The translations under genes and the position numbers were made by a program. DNA of 64,000 bases, from positions 310,001 to 374,000 of the forward strand of contig CAWEIU010000009.1 in NCBI GenBank assembly GCA_963809245.1, in the 5' to 3' direction. Positions 43,170 to 51,842 of this stretch are shown piece by piece. Every line of letters starts with the position of its first letter. The first letter of the stretch is position 1. Under the pieces are notes generated by a model, which made no database searches, was not told the origin of the DNA, and was given only the letters and a program-made list of their open reading frames with translations. The stretch comes from Roseiarcus sp963809245. Lineage in GTDB: Bacteria > Pseudomonadota > Alphaproteobacteria > Rhizobiales > Beijerinckiaceae.

Positions 43170-43955
43170 TTATGCGTCGCCCGTCACCATCACGGTGACG
43201 TTGGCATCCTTCAGCCGGCTGGCGAGATTGCCCGTCGGCGCTTTGTTGGTGATGACCATGTGAATGGATTCGAGATCGGCGACCTTCGCGAACGCGATGC
43301 GGTCGAACTTGGTCGAGTCGACCACGAGGATGACCTGCTTGGCGCTGCGGATCATGACTTTTTTGACCAGGGCGTCGTCCCAGTTGTATTCAGTCAGTCC
43401 TGCCCGTGCATCGAGGCCGCCGCCTCCCAGGAACAGCTTGTCCACGAACAGGCCTTGGAACGCTTGCTGCGGCAGCTCTCCCACGAGGGACTCCTCGCCG
43501 TGCCGCAGCACGCCGCCGGCGACGATCAGACGAATGTCCTTGTTCGCCAGCAACGTCGTGATCACGCGCACGCTGTTTGTCACCACGGTCAGTCCGCGGC
43601 GGGCCACCAGTTGCCGGGCCACTTCGTGACATGTCGAACCGACATCCAAGGCGATGCTGTCGCCCTCACCGACACACTCCGCCGCTGCTCTGGCGATCGA
43701 ACGCTTCGCATCCGCCGCCTGCATTTCGCGCAACGCCATAGGCGGCTCATAGCTGCGACCGTGGCTCGCGACGGCGCCGCCGTGCACCCGCTTGAGATGT
43801 CCTTCCTTCTCGAGGTCGGAGAAATCGCGGCGGATCGTCATCTCGGAGACGCACATGTTTTCCGCAACATCCGCGACGGTGACGAGTTCGCCGGACGCGA
43901 TACGTTCCAAGATGAGCGCTTTGCGCTGCTCGGAGGTCACGAGCTTCGTCGTCAC
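43170..43955 (-). CDS. DeoR-family transcriptional regulator
   Basis: A 261-residue sugar-operon repressor. The N-terminal helix-turn-helix is clear (EQRKALILERIASGELVT, MTIRRDFSDLEKEGHLKRVHGG), and the C-terminal DeoR sensor domain follows (ALDVGSTCHEVARQL, VTNSVRVITTLL), which usually binds a sugar phosphate. It lies inside the operon it probably controls. The TGTTCA-AG-TGAACA palindrome at 48570-48583 is the best candidate operator. Confidence 0.92.
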   Translation of the reverse strand: MTTKLVTSEQRKALILERIASGELVTVADVAENMCVSEMTIRRDFSDLEKEGHLKRVHGGAVASHGRSYEPPMALREMQAADAKRSIARAAAECVGEGDSIALDVGSTCHEVARQLVARRGLTVVTNSVRVITTLLANKDIRLIVAGGVLRHGEESLVGELPQQAFQGLFVDKLFLGGGGLDARAGLTEYNWDDALVKKVMIRSAKQVILVVDSTKFDRIAFAKVADLESIHMVITNKAPTGNLASRLKDANVTVMVTGDA

Positions 43956-43986
43956 GGCTGGACGCGCCTCGCCACGAGGGGAGAAG

Positions 43987-44973
43987 TCATCTGCGCTTCC
44001 CCTCGAGACGGACCTTCATGATCATCACCGACAACAGGATGAAGCCCCATACGAAATCACGCAGGAACGGGCCGTCGGAAACGTAAATCAGAAGCATATT
44101 GAGCCCGGTCGACAGCGTCTGGAGGACCACGACAGCCCACAGCACGCCAATCAGCCGACCCGCGCCGCCTGTCACCGAAACGCCGCCGAGCACAGCGATC
44201 AGGATCGACAGCAACACATAGGAGCCGCCGTAATCCGCATGCGCCGAATTGGTCCGCAGGAGGTTGACCAGTCCGGCCATCGCGCCGATCAGGCTGGTGA
44301 TCACGTAGACGCCGATGATGGTGCGGCCGGTCGGGACGCCGGAGAACTGCGCGACGCGCAGGCTGGTGCCAATCAGAGTGACCGATTGGCCGAACGCCGT
44401 CCGCCTCAGCACCACGTTGACCAGCGCCCAGACGAGGAGAAACAGGATGAGGGGGATGGGCACGCCCCAGATCACGGCGTTGGCGGCGTCGACCAAGGGG
44501 TCGGGAAGGCCGAACACGGCGGCGCCGCCCGTGATTCCAAAGGCCAGACCCGTTAGCAGCGTCATGGTCCCAAGCGTCGCAAGGATGCTCGGCACGCCGA
44601 CCACGGCGACCAGGAGGCCATTGAGCAGGCCCGCCACAACGCCGACGACCAGCGCAGTCGCGACGCCGGCTGCAAACGCCGGCAACACGGACCCGCCGTC
44701 CGCCGCGACCCATCGAATGACGAGGCCAGCCAGGATGGCGGCGAGGTTTGCGACCGCGACGATCGACAGATCGATGCCGCCGAGCAGCATAGCGACGGTC
44801 ATGGCGACGCCGAACATCCCCAGCTCAGCGGCCTGCACGCCCATCGAAGCAAAGTTGTCGGGATCCAGAAACTTGTTCGGCATCGCAATGCTGAGGATCG
44901 CGATGAGCGCAACCGCGATTCCCGCCAGCGTCAGGACGTAGGGATCGCCAACCTTTTTGCGAAAGGACATCAT
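43987..44973 (-). CDS. Sugar ABC transporter permease (RbsC type), second of pair
   Basis: A 328-residue inner-membrane permease with about nine helices. Family landmarks are LLGGIDLSIVAVANL and LIAVLGGVSVTGGAGR. The start overlaps the first permease stop by four bases, and DeoR follows after 31 bases. It presumably forms a heterodimer with the product of 44970-46010. Confidence 0.92.
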   Translation of the reverse strand: MMSFRKKVGDPYVLTLAGIAVALIAILSIAMPNKFLDPDNFASMGVQAAELGMFGVAMTVAMLLGGIDLSIVAVANLAAILAGLVIRWVAADGGSVLPAFAAGVATALVVGVVAGLLNGLLVAVVGVPSILATLGTMTLLTGLAFGITGGAAVFGLPDPLVDAANAVIWGVPIPLILFLLVWALVNVVLRRTAFGQSVTLIGTSLRVAQFSGVPTGRTIIGVYVITSLIGAMAGLVNLLRTNSAHADYGGSYVLLSILIAVLGGVSVTGGAGRLIGVLWAVVVLQTLSTGLNMLLIYVSDGPFLRDFVWGFILLSVMIMKVRLEGKRR

Positions 44974-46010
44974 GCTCCCCCCTCGATTGGCTCGTCATCC
45001 ATGCGAGAGAGCGGAATCGGGAACAAGGTTTGGCTTCGCTTGGCGCGGTAGGATGCGATGCTGACGCCGAGCAGCAGCGCGCAGCCGGTGAACACCTTCT
45101 GCCAGGCAGCCGGGATTCCGAGCATGACGAGGCTCGTCGTCATGACGGCGACGAAGGTGAGGCCGAGAAGGGCGCCCCCGACGTGACCCTTGCCGCCCGT
45201 GACTGAGACGCCCCCGAGCACGACCGCTGCGATGACGTCCAGCTCAGTGCCGTTCAGCGCACCCGGATTGGCGTTGCGGAAGAATACGACCTCGGTCATG
45301 CCGGCGATGGCCGCGAGTCCGCCCGCAACGGCGAAAACCAGCACCTCGAGCCGCGCGACCGGCAGACCAATCCGCTCGGCCGCTTCACGGCTTCCGCCGA
45401 GGGCGTAGATCCCACGGCCTAGCGTCGTGTAGCGAAGAAACAGGGCCATCGCGGCGACGGTCGCCAGGAACATCAGGACGACCGGGTGCAAGGCAAATGT
45501 CCGTCCCGTCTGGTCGGTAAAGACGAAGAGAGAAGACCGCGAGAAGGCGTCGAGACTCGCAGGTACGTTGAACAGCTCCTGGGAGCCGACGAAGAACAAG
45601 TTGAACCCATAGATCAGGCTCGATGTCCCGAGCGTGACGATGAGGGCGGGGAGGCGGAACTTCGCAACGATCGCGCCATTGAGCACGCCAAGCACGACGC
45701 CTATCACAACCGCGACGCCATAGATGGCGACAGCCGGACCATCCCACCCCAGCGTGACGAAGAGCTTGACCGACACATAGGATGTGAGCGCAGCGATGGC
45801 GGGAAAGGAAACGTCGATGCCGCCGGCGATCATCACCAGGAGCACGCCCATCCCTAAGAATCCCGCGACGACGAGATTCCGCAGCGTGTCGAAGAGATTC
45901 CCCACCGACAGGAACGCCGGATTGACGATCGTCGTCACGACGATGAGGGCCGCAAGCATGAGGCCGACAAAGACGGTGTTGTTGAATCTGATATGAGCGG
46001 CGATTTTCAT
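44970..46010 (-). CDS. Sugar ABC transporter permease (RbsC type), first of pair
   Basis: A 346-residue inner-membrane permease (MIAGGIDVSFPAIAAL, VIAAVVLGGVSVTGGKGH). The start at 46010 overlaps the ATPase stop (ATGA). The frame is open further upstream inside the ATPase gene, but the homologous sequence begins at MKIAAHIRFNN. Two different permeases plus one binding protein is the layout of AI-2 (Lsr)-like importers. Confidence 0.92.
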   Translation of the reverse strand: MKIAAHIRFNNTVFVGLMLAALIVVTTIVNPAFLSVGNLFDTLRNLVVAGFLGMGVLLVMIAGGIDVSFPAIAALTSYVSVKLFVTLGWDGPAVAIYGVAVVIGVVLGVLNGAIVAKFRLPALIVTLGTSSLIYGFNLFFVGSQELFNVPASLDAFSRSSLFVFTDQTGRTFALHPVVLMFLATVAAMALFLRYTTLGRGIYALGGSREAAERIGLPVARLEVLVFAVAGGLAAIAGMTEVVFFRNANPGALNGTELDVIAAVVLGGVSVTGGKGHVGGALLGLTFVAVMTTSLVMLGIPAAWQKVFTGCALLLGVSIASYRAKRSQTLFPIPLSRMDDEPIEGGA

Positions 46011-47503
46011 TGGGACGCCTCCGCATCCGAGGGCCCAAGATCGGACAGGCTCGGCGGCGCGCCGCCTCCAACCACGCGCGCCACCCGTCCCCGGCTCATA
46101 ACCAGGACACGGTCGCAAAGACGCAGCAGTTCCTCATTGTCGTCGGATACGAGCAGCACGGCCAAGCCGTCGCGACTGAGTTTCTCGATGATGCCGTGAA
46201 TCTCGTCCTTGGAGCCGACGTCGACGCCCGCGGTCGGCCCGTTGAGCACCAGCACGCGCGGCTTGCGCGCGAGGGCTCGCGCGAGCACCACCCTCTGCTG
46301 ATTGCCCCCGGAAAGGGCGCTGACCGGCGCTTCGAGGCCAGGCGACTTGATCGAGAGTTGACGCAGCCACGCCATCTGCTCCGCCGCCTGACGGCCGAGA
46401 TCGAGCAGACCGAGGCGGTTCTTGGGAACGGGAAGGACGCCAGCGCTGAGATTGGCGCCAACGGAACGCGGCAGGAAGACGCCCTCCGTCAGCCGGTCTT
46501 CCGGCACCAGGGCGATCCCATTGGCGAGCGCCGTCGAGATGCGGTCGAGGGCAACCGGCTTGCCATCCAGAAGCACCGTCCCGCTCTCAGGAGGCAACAT
46601 GCCGTAGAGCGTCAGCGCCAGCGCCGTCCGACCGGAATCGAGCTGGCCGGTCACGCCCAGAATCTCGCCCGCCCTCAATTCGAACGATACGTCGCGATAG
46701 TACCCGCCGCGGCTGAGCCCACGCGTCTCGAGCAATACCGGGCCTGCCTTCGATTTCGCCCGAACCCCGCCTTCGCGCAATTCTCGGCCGACCATATGCC
46801 GGACGAGTTCCTCGCGCTTGGGGGCCGTCTGCCGTTCGTCGAAGACCTTCCGTCCGTTGCGCAGCACGACGATATGTTCAGCCACTCGCAAAATCTCATC
46901 GAACTTATGACTGACGAAAAGCACCGCCACGCCGCGAGCCTTGATCTGCGCGATGGTCTTCAGCAAAGTCTCGATCTCTCGCGCCGTCAGCGCGGAAGTC
47001 GGCTCGTCCATTACGAGCAGCCGGGAGTCCCGCAACAAGGCCCGGCCGATCGCCACAAGCTGTCGCTGCGCGACGGAAAGGTCCTCGACCCGCCGGTCGA
47101 GATCGACCGAGATGCCGAGTTGCGCCAGCGCATTGGCCGCTGCCGTTCGCATCCCGCCCCAGTTCACGAGACGGCGACGAGAGGCGACGTGTCCGGGCAG
47201 AGCAAGATTCTCCTTCACCGTGAGATTGGGGAAGAGAGAGAAGTCCTGGTAGACGACGTCGACTCCGGCCGCGATGGCGTTCATCGGACGCCAAGTCCGT
47301 TGCTCCACGCCTGCGACCAGGATCTCGCCGCGGTCGGGCGCGTGAATGCCCGACAACGTCTTGATCAACGTCGATTTCCCGGAGCCGTTTTCGCCAAGCA
47401 GGCAACACACTTCGCCTGCCTTGAGGTCTAGGCTGATATCGAGCAGCGCCTGAACGCCGTCGAAGCTCTTGTCGACGCCCCGAAGTTCCAGAACGCTGCT
47501 CAA
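46007..47503 (-). CDS. Sugar ABC transporter ATP-binding protein (RbsA/LsrA type)
   Basis: A 498-residue double-domain ATPase. Domain 1 has Walker A GENGSGKST (37-45), DLSVAQRQLVAIGRAL and LLVMDEPTSALT. Domain 2 has LSGGNQQRVVLARAL, but its Walker B reads VLVLNGPTAGVDVG, with the DE pair replaced by NG. This is the most extreme of the three such ATPases in the window. It lies 11 bases after the binding-protein gene. Confidence 0.93.
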   Translation of the reverse strand: MSSVLELRGVDKSFDGVQALLDISLDLKAGEVCCLLGENGSGKSTLIKTLSGIHAPDRGEILVAGVEQRTWRPMNAIAAGVDVVYQDFSLFPNLTVKENLALPGHVASRRRLVNWGGMRTAAANALAQLGISVDLDRRVEDLSVAQRQLVAIGRALLRDSRLLVMDEPTSALTAREIETLLKTIAQIKARGVAVLFVSHKFDEILRVAEHIVVLRNGRKVFDERQTAPKREELVRHMVGRELREGGVRAKSKAGPVLLETRGLSRGGYYRDVSFELRAGEILGVTGQLDSGRTALALTLYGMLPPESGTVLLDGKPVALDRISTALANGIALVPEDRLTEGVFLPRSVGANLSAGVLPVPKNRLGLLDLGRQAAEQMAWLRQLSIKSPGLEAPVSALSGGNQQRVVLARALARKPRVLVLNGPTAGVDVGSKDEIHGIIEKLSRDGLAVLLVSDDNEELLRLCDRVLVMSRGRVARVVGGGAPPSLSDLGPSDAEASQ

Positions 47504-47514
47504 CGTCGATTTCC

Positions 47515-48495
47515 TCAGAAGTTGTACTTGTCGATGTTCGACTTATCCATGTCGAGCCAGGCTGATCCGTAGATCACCTTGCCGACAAGCTTGATGTGAT
47601 CGTAACCCGGGATGCCGAGATCGGCGCCGTCGGCGATTGGCTTGCCCTCGTGGAGCATCAGCGCCACTGTGTTCATGGCCCGGCCGGCGAGAGCGGGGTC
47701 CCAGCAGGTGACCAGGCTGATCGTGCCGCTGTGGACGAGCTTGCCGGCATAGGAGGGAATGCTGGTGCCGACGATCGTCACCTTGCCGCCGAGACCAGCT
47801 TCCTCGACGGCCTGTCCGGCCCCGACCACGTCGAGCGCATCCGAGCCCTCAATGCCCTTGAGGTCCGGATAGGTCTTAAGAAGATCCTTCGTGATCTGAT
47901 ACGCCTTGCTGACGTCGTCGTGGCTCTCGTTCTTCGTGCCGACGAGCTGCATCTTCGGATATTTTTCTTTTTGCAAGGCGACGGCGGCGTCGACCCAAGC
48001 GTTGTGCGCGCTTTGCGTGAGGCTGCCCACGAAGACGATATACTTACCTTCGTAATTCATGCGCTTGGCCATCTCTTCCATGAGATGGCGCCCGTAAGCT
48101 GCGTTGTCGAAGGCTTCGACGTCGTAATCGGCGTTCTTGATGTCGGCCGCCTCGTGGGTGACGACGATGATCTTGCGATCGCGCGCCTTCTTGAGCGCCG
48201 ATTCAAGCGAGGGCGCCTCGAGCGGCACAACGGCGAGAGCCGTCGGCTTTTCGGAGATTGCGTCCTCGAGGCTCTGCAGCTGCATTGCGCTGTCCGGCTT
48301 CGACGGGCCAACCTGAACAGCGGTCACGCCGTTCTTATCTCCGAATTCCTTGACCCCGATCTCCATGCGCTTGAACCAGTTGAACCCGGTCGACTTCACG
48401 ACCGTGATGAAGAGCGGCTTGTCCGCGGCCCAGCCGGATGGAGCCGCAAGAAGCGCCAGCGCCGCAACACCCGCAAAAATCGTCGACCGTTTCAT
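47515..48495 (-). CDS. Periplasmic sugar-binding protein (AI-2/simple sugar type)
   Basis: A 326-residue binding protein with a 25-residue signal peptide (MKRSTIFAG...GWAADKP). The mature protein opens with PLFITVVKSTGFNWFKRMEIG, close to LsrB-like and rhizobial sugar binders (core KSTGFNWFKRMEIG). The ATG at 48495 is preferred to one two codons earlier because AAGGGAG then has proper spacing. First gene of the sgc-like operon. Ligand unknown. Confidence 0.92.
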   Translation of the reverse strand: MKRSTIFAGVAALALLAAPSGWAADKPLFITVVKSTGFNWFKRMEIGVKEFGDKNGVTAVQVGPSKPDSAMQLQSLEDAISEKPTALAVVPLEAPSLESALKKARDRKIIVVTHEAADIKNADYDVEAFDNAAYGRHLMEEMAKRMNYEGKYIVFVGSLTQSAHNAWVDAAVALQKEKYPKMQLVGTKNESHDDVSKAYQITKDLLKTYPDLKGIEGSDALDVVGAGQAVEEAGLGGKVTIVGTSIPSYAGKLVHSGTISLVTCWDPALAGRAMNTVALMLHEGKPIADGADLGIPGYDHIKLVGKVIYGSAWLDMDKSNIDKYNF

Positions 48496-48569
48496 TATCA
48501 TCTCCCTTGAGGCCTCCCGGGCCGCGCGGACTGTATGACCATGAAACGCGTTCGATCAATAACAAAATA

Positions 48570-48583
48570 TGTTCAAGTGAACA
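48570..48583. promoter_or_regulatory. Probable DeoR operator
   Basis: TGTTCA-AG-TGAACA is a perfect 6-bp inverted repeat with a 2-base centre, in an AT-rich pocket (AAAATA...ATTTG) 75 bases upstream of the binding-protein start. The position suits a repressor site over the promoter of the eight-gene operon. Confidence 0.65.
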
Positions 48584-48854
48584 ATTTGAGGGCGCCTTTG
48601 CACAAGTTGCCGCGCTCGCGCACGCGGGGGGGGGTTGAGGACGTGGCTGCGCGGCCAGACGGCGGTCCGGGATCCGCCGCCGCGTGGGCAAAGCTGTCCT
48701 TGTTCTGTCACTGTCAGAGATATCCGCGGCGAACGAGGTGGTTTGCGCCGCCGGCGTCTATCGCGCCGGATGCTCCGGTCGGCACGGAGTCGCTGGGCCG
48801 AGGCCGGCCCATCGCCACTGTTAGCGTTTTGCTTATTGGTTGACGCGGCGCTGC

Positions 48855-48941
48855 TGTCATCCCCGCGAAAGCGGGGATCCAGACAACCGCCCCAGGCTTT
48901 CGCCCTTTGACTCCTGGATGCCCGTTTTCGCGGGCATGACA
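48855..48941. repeat. Dispersed double-hairpin repeat (GTCATCCCCGC...GCGGGCATGAC)
   Basis: Two hairpins face each other: CCCCGC-GAAA-GCGGGG (48861-48876) with a GNRA tetraloop, and TGCCCG-TTTTCG-CGGGCA (48919-48936). The outer arms GTCAT...ATCCAG and CTGGAT...ATGAC are inverted copies. This layout is typical of REP-like elements scattered through proteobacterial genomes. Confidence 0.75.
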
Positions 48942-49149
48942 AGGGGGCGGCCTCCTGGGTGAATTCGTGAAATACCCCAGCCGAAAGACGCTTCCATCAA
49001 AACGCAATTCGCCTTATTGGCGCGCGGGCGTCCATGTTTGCCGGTGACGGCGCGCACGCAAAGCAAAGACAGTCGTCGAACACGGCGCCCATAAAATCGC
49101 GGCCCGCGAGCGACTGACGTTTCGTCGTTCGACCGCTGCCGCAGCCCGT

Positions 49150-49803
49150 TCAGCGCCGGTCGAACCGGCGGGCGAGCGCGTCGCCAGCGGTCTGCACGAG
49201 CGTGACGATGACGATCAGCGCGAAGACGACCTCGGCCATGACAGTGTTGTCAAACCGCTGGTAGCCGAAGCGCATGGCGAGATCGCCCAGACCCCCGGCG
49301 CCCACCGCGCCGGCCATCGCGGAAGCGTTGATCATCGACACGATCGTGAGGGTGAAGCCGGCGACGAGGCTCGGCAGGGCCTCAGGGATCAGCACCCACC
49401 ATAGGATCTGCGCGCGTGTCGCCCCCATGGCGCGCGCCGCCTCGATCAGCCCGTACGGGACTTCGCGCACGGAAATCTCGGCCAAGCGCGCGAAGAACGG
49501 CGCCGCCGATACGGTGAGCGGCACGATCGCCGCGGAAAGCCCGATCGACGTGCCGACCAGCAGGCGCGTGAAGGGGATCAACGCGACGAGCAGAATGATG
49601 AAGGGCGTCGAGCGGATCGCGTTGACCGCTGCGGCCAGGGGAAGATTGAGCCAGCGTGCGGCGAGAACGCCGCCGGGCGCGGTCGTCGCCAGGAGCAGGC
49701 CGAGCGGTAGGCCGAGGAGGACCGAGAGCGCCCCCGAGACGGCGATCATCTCCGCCGTTTCGCGAAGCGCTATGGCGAACAGATCAAACAAGCTGTCGGG
49801 CAT
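49150..49803 (-). CDS. metI: MetI-type ABC transporter permease
   Basis: A 217-residue inner-membrane permease with five or six helices and the family docking loop near EAARAMGATRAQILWWVLIPEA (core EAARAMGATRAQILW). The length is usual for MetI. It overlaps the ATPase gene by 20 bases. With MetN- and MetQ-like partners it forms a methionine-class importer; given the neighbouring flavin monooxygenase, other sulfur compounds may be carried. Confidence 0.9.
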   Translation of the reverse strand: MPDSLFDLFAIALRETAEMIAVSGALSVLLGLPLGLLLATTAPGGVLAARWLNLPLAAAVNAIRSTPFIILLVALIPFTRLLVGTSIGLSAAIVPLTVSAAPFFARLAEISVREVPYGLIEAARAMGATRAQILWWVLIPEALPSLVAGFTLTIVSMINASAMAGAVGAGGLGDLAMRFGYQRFDNTVMAEVVFALIVIVTLVQTAGDALARRFDRR

Positions 49804-50872
49804 CGTCGGGCGCTCCCTTGAAAGCGATGTCGACTTCAGGCGCGACCTGACGAAGTCGCGCGAGCGCGGCCTCAATGTCGCCGATGGAGGCGCGCTCGGC
49901 CGCGATCAGCAGACGCCCGCGCGAGTGCCCTTGCAGGCGTTCGACGCCGCCCTGCAGCAGCCGCGCGCCGGGACCGATCGCCTGGGCGAGCGCGAAGAGG
50001 TCCGGATCGCGCTGGTCCAAGCCGTTGAACCCGACCGAGAAGACGACGTCGCCGCTCGCCGCTCCGACAAAGGCCGCCTCGTCGGGCGTGGCGTCGGCGA
50101 GCAACGCCTTGGTGACGTCGTGGTGCGGGCGGCCGAATACGCGCCAAACCGGGCCGATCTCGACGATGCGGCCCTGATCGATCACGGCGACGCGGTCGGC
50201 GATGGCCCGGATGACGTCCATTTCATGCGTGATCAGGACCGTCGTCAGTCCCAGCCGCCGATTGATGTCGCGCAGTAGGACGAGAATCGAGCGCGTCGTT
50301 TCCGGATCGAGCGCGGAGGTCGCTTCGTCGGACAACAGCAAGTCCGGGTTGGGCGCCAGCGCGCGAGCGATGCCGGCGCGCTGCTTCTGCCCGCCGGAGA
50401 GGCGGCCGGGATAGGCATCCGCCTTGTCGGCGAGGCCGACCGTGTCGAGCGCGGCCGCCGCGCGCGCCCTCGCTTCGCTCCGGCTTACGCCGGCGAGCCG
50501 CAGCGGCAAGGCGACATTGTCGAGCACCGTACGAGCCGAAAGCAGGTTGAAGCCCTGAAAAATCATGCCGACCTTGCGCCGCAAGGCGACGAGGCCGGCT
50601 TCGTTGAGCTTCGCGACCTCGCGCCCGCCGACCCGGACGTCGCCACGGTCCGGCCGCTCCAGCCCGTTGATCATCCGCAGCAGCGTCGACTTGCCCGCGC
50701 CGCTGCGGCCGATGATGCCGAAGATTTCGCCGCGTTCGACGCTGAACGAGACGTCGTTCACCGCCGCGACGCGGGCGCCGCCGCGCGTCTCGAAATGCCG
50801 GGAGACGCCGTTGAACGTCACCAAAGGCGAGGAGGTCGTGGGAGCAGGGATTGCGCCGTGCATCGCGCTCAC
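49784..50872 (-). CDS. metN: MetN-type ABC transporter ATPase with NIL domain
   Basis: A 362-residue ATPase: Walker A GRSGAGKST near residues 55-63, LSGGQKQRAGIARAL, and Walker B LLLSDEATSALD. The C-terminal ACT-like NIL domain (about 280-355) in MetN binds methionine and inhibits uptake when it is plentiful. The N-terminus is about 15 residues longer than usual. It overlaps both neighbours (four bases with metQ, 20 with metI). Confidence 0.92.
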   Translation of the reverse strand: MSAMHGAIPAPTTSSPLVTFNGVSRHFETRGGARVAAVNDVSFSVERGEIFGIIGRSGAGKSTLLRMINGLERPDRGDVRVGGREVAKLNEAGLVALRRKVGMIFQGFNLLSARTVLDNVALPLRLAGVSRSEARARAAAALDTVGLADKADAYPGRLSGGQKQRAGIARALAPNPDLLLSDEATSALDPETTRSILVLLRDINRRLGLTTVLITHEMDVIRAIADRVAVIDQGRIVEIGPVWRVFGRPHHDVTKALLADATPDEAAFVGAASGDVVFSVGFNGLDQRDPDLFALAQAIGPGARLLQGGVERLQGHSRGRLLIAAERASIGDIEAALARLRQVAPEVDIAFKGAPDDARQLV

Positions 50873-51675
50873 CAGGCGGGAACGATCAGGTCGCCGAACT
50901 TCTCGGTCAGGATTTCGCGCACCTTCGGCGAGGCCTGGTAGATGTGGACGAACTTCTTGACCTGTTCGATCTTGGGCGAACCGGGTTTCACCACGAACTG
51001 CAAGGCGTAGCGGTCCTGAATCGGATCGAATGCGAGCGCGCTGTGCGGATCGACTCCAAAGGCCTTCAAGAGGTGGGCGTAGCCTTCGGCGAGGTCGACG
51101 TCGTCAAGAGTGCGCGGGAGCTGCTGGGCGACCACCTCGACGATCTTCAGATGTTTCGGGTTGTCGGTGATGTCGAGCTCGGTGGCCTTGTAGTCGAGAC
51201 CGGGCTTGAGCTTGATCAAGCCGGCGCGTTCGAGCAGCACGAGGCCGCGCCCGCTGTTGACGGGATCGTTGGCGATCGCGACCGTGGCGCCGTCCGGGAT
51301 CTCGGCGAAGGACTTATATTTCTTCGAGTAGAGGCCGAGCTTGGACGAGGTTCCGACGCCGATCGAGACGAGGTTGGTTCCCTCGGCGGCGTTGGCGTCG
51401 TTGAGGAAGGGGATGTGCTGGAAGTAGTTCACGTCGATGTCGCCGCTGGCCAGCGCGACGTTGGGGGTCACCCAGTCGGTGAACTCGATCACTTTGACGT
51501 TAAGGCCCTGCTCCTTCGCCTCCGCGACGGCCTCGTAAACGGGATCGGCCAGCGGGCCCGGCGAGGCGAGGCCGAGCACGATGCTTTCCTCCGCCCGAGC
51601 GGGCGCGAGCGCCGCGCCGACGCCGAGCAGCCCGGCAGAGGAGAATCCAACCAACAGCGCGCGACGGCTCAACAT
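50869..51675 (-). CDS. metQ: MetQ/NlpA-type substrate-binding protein
   Basis: A 268-residue binding protein of the NlpA/MetQ family, with GDIDVNYFQHIPFLND near residue 80 and IPDGATVAIANDPVNSGRGL. The signal MLSRRALLVGFSSAGLLGVG ends AAPARA-type and has no lipobox cysteine (it carries SRRALLVG, perhaps Tat). It is first in the metQ-N-I operon and divergent from the LLM monooxygenase. Confidence 0.9.
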   Translation of the reverse strand: MLSRRALLVGFSSAGLLGVGAALAPARAEESIVLGLASPGPLADPVYEAVAEAKEQGLNVKVIEFTDWVTPNVALASGDIDVNYFQHIPFLNDANAAEGTNLVSIGVGTSSKLGLYSKKYKSFAEIPDGATVAIANDPVNSGRGLVLLERAGLIKLKPGLDYKATELDITDNPKHLKIVEVVAQQLPRTLDDVDLAEGYAHLLKAFGVDPHSALAFDPIQDRYALQFVVKPGSPKIEQVKKFVHIYQASPKVREILTEKFGDLIVPAW

Positions 51676-51842
51676 CTCAAACGACCCTTTGGTTCGATTC
51701 GAATTGCCTTCCGATAATCTACTAAAACCATAAAAGCAATAGACTGATCGCGGCGAAGCGCGCTGGCGGCCCTTGTGGCGCCGCCGGCTTTATGATTACT
51801 AATTCAATCGTCTGACTAGATTATTCGCCGGGACACGAACCG

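Larger units (their letters stand above)
48496..49149. other. 654-base gap upstream of the sgc-like operon
   Basis: It contains the DeoR-type palindrome (48570-48583), a run of eight G at about 48627-48634, and the dispersed double hairpin at 48855-48941. It then has about 200 bases with no feature seen before the end of the metI-like gene. No convincing gene is present. Confidence 0.6.
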
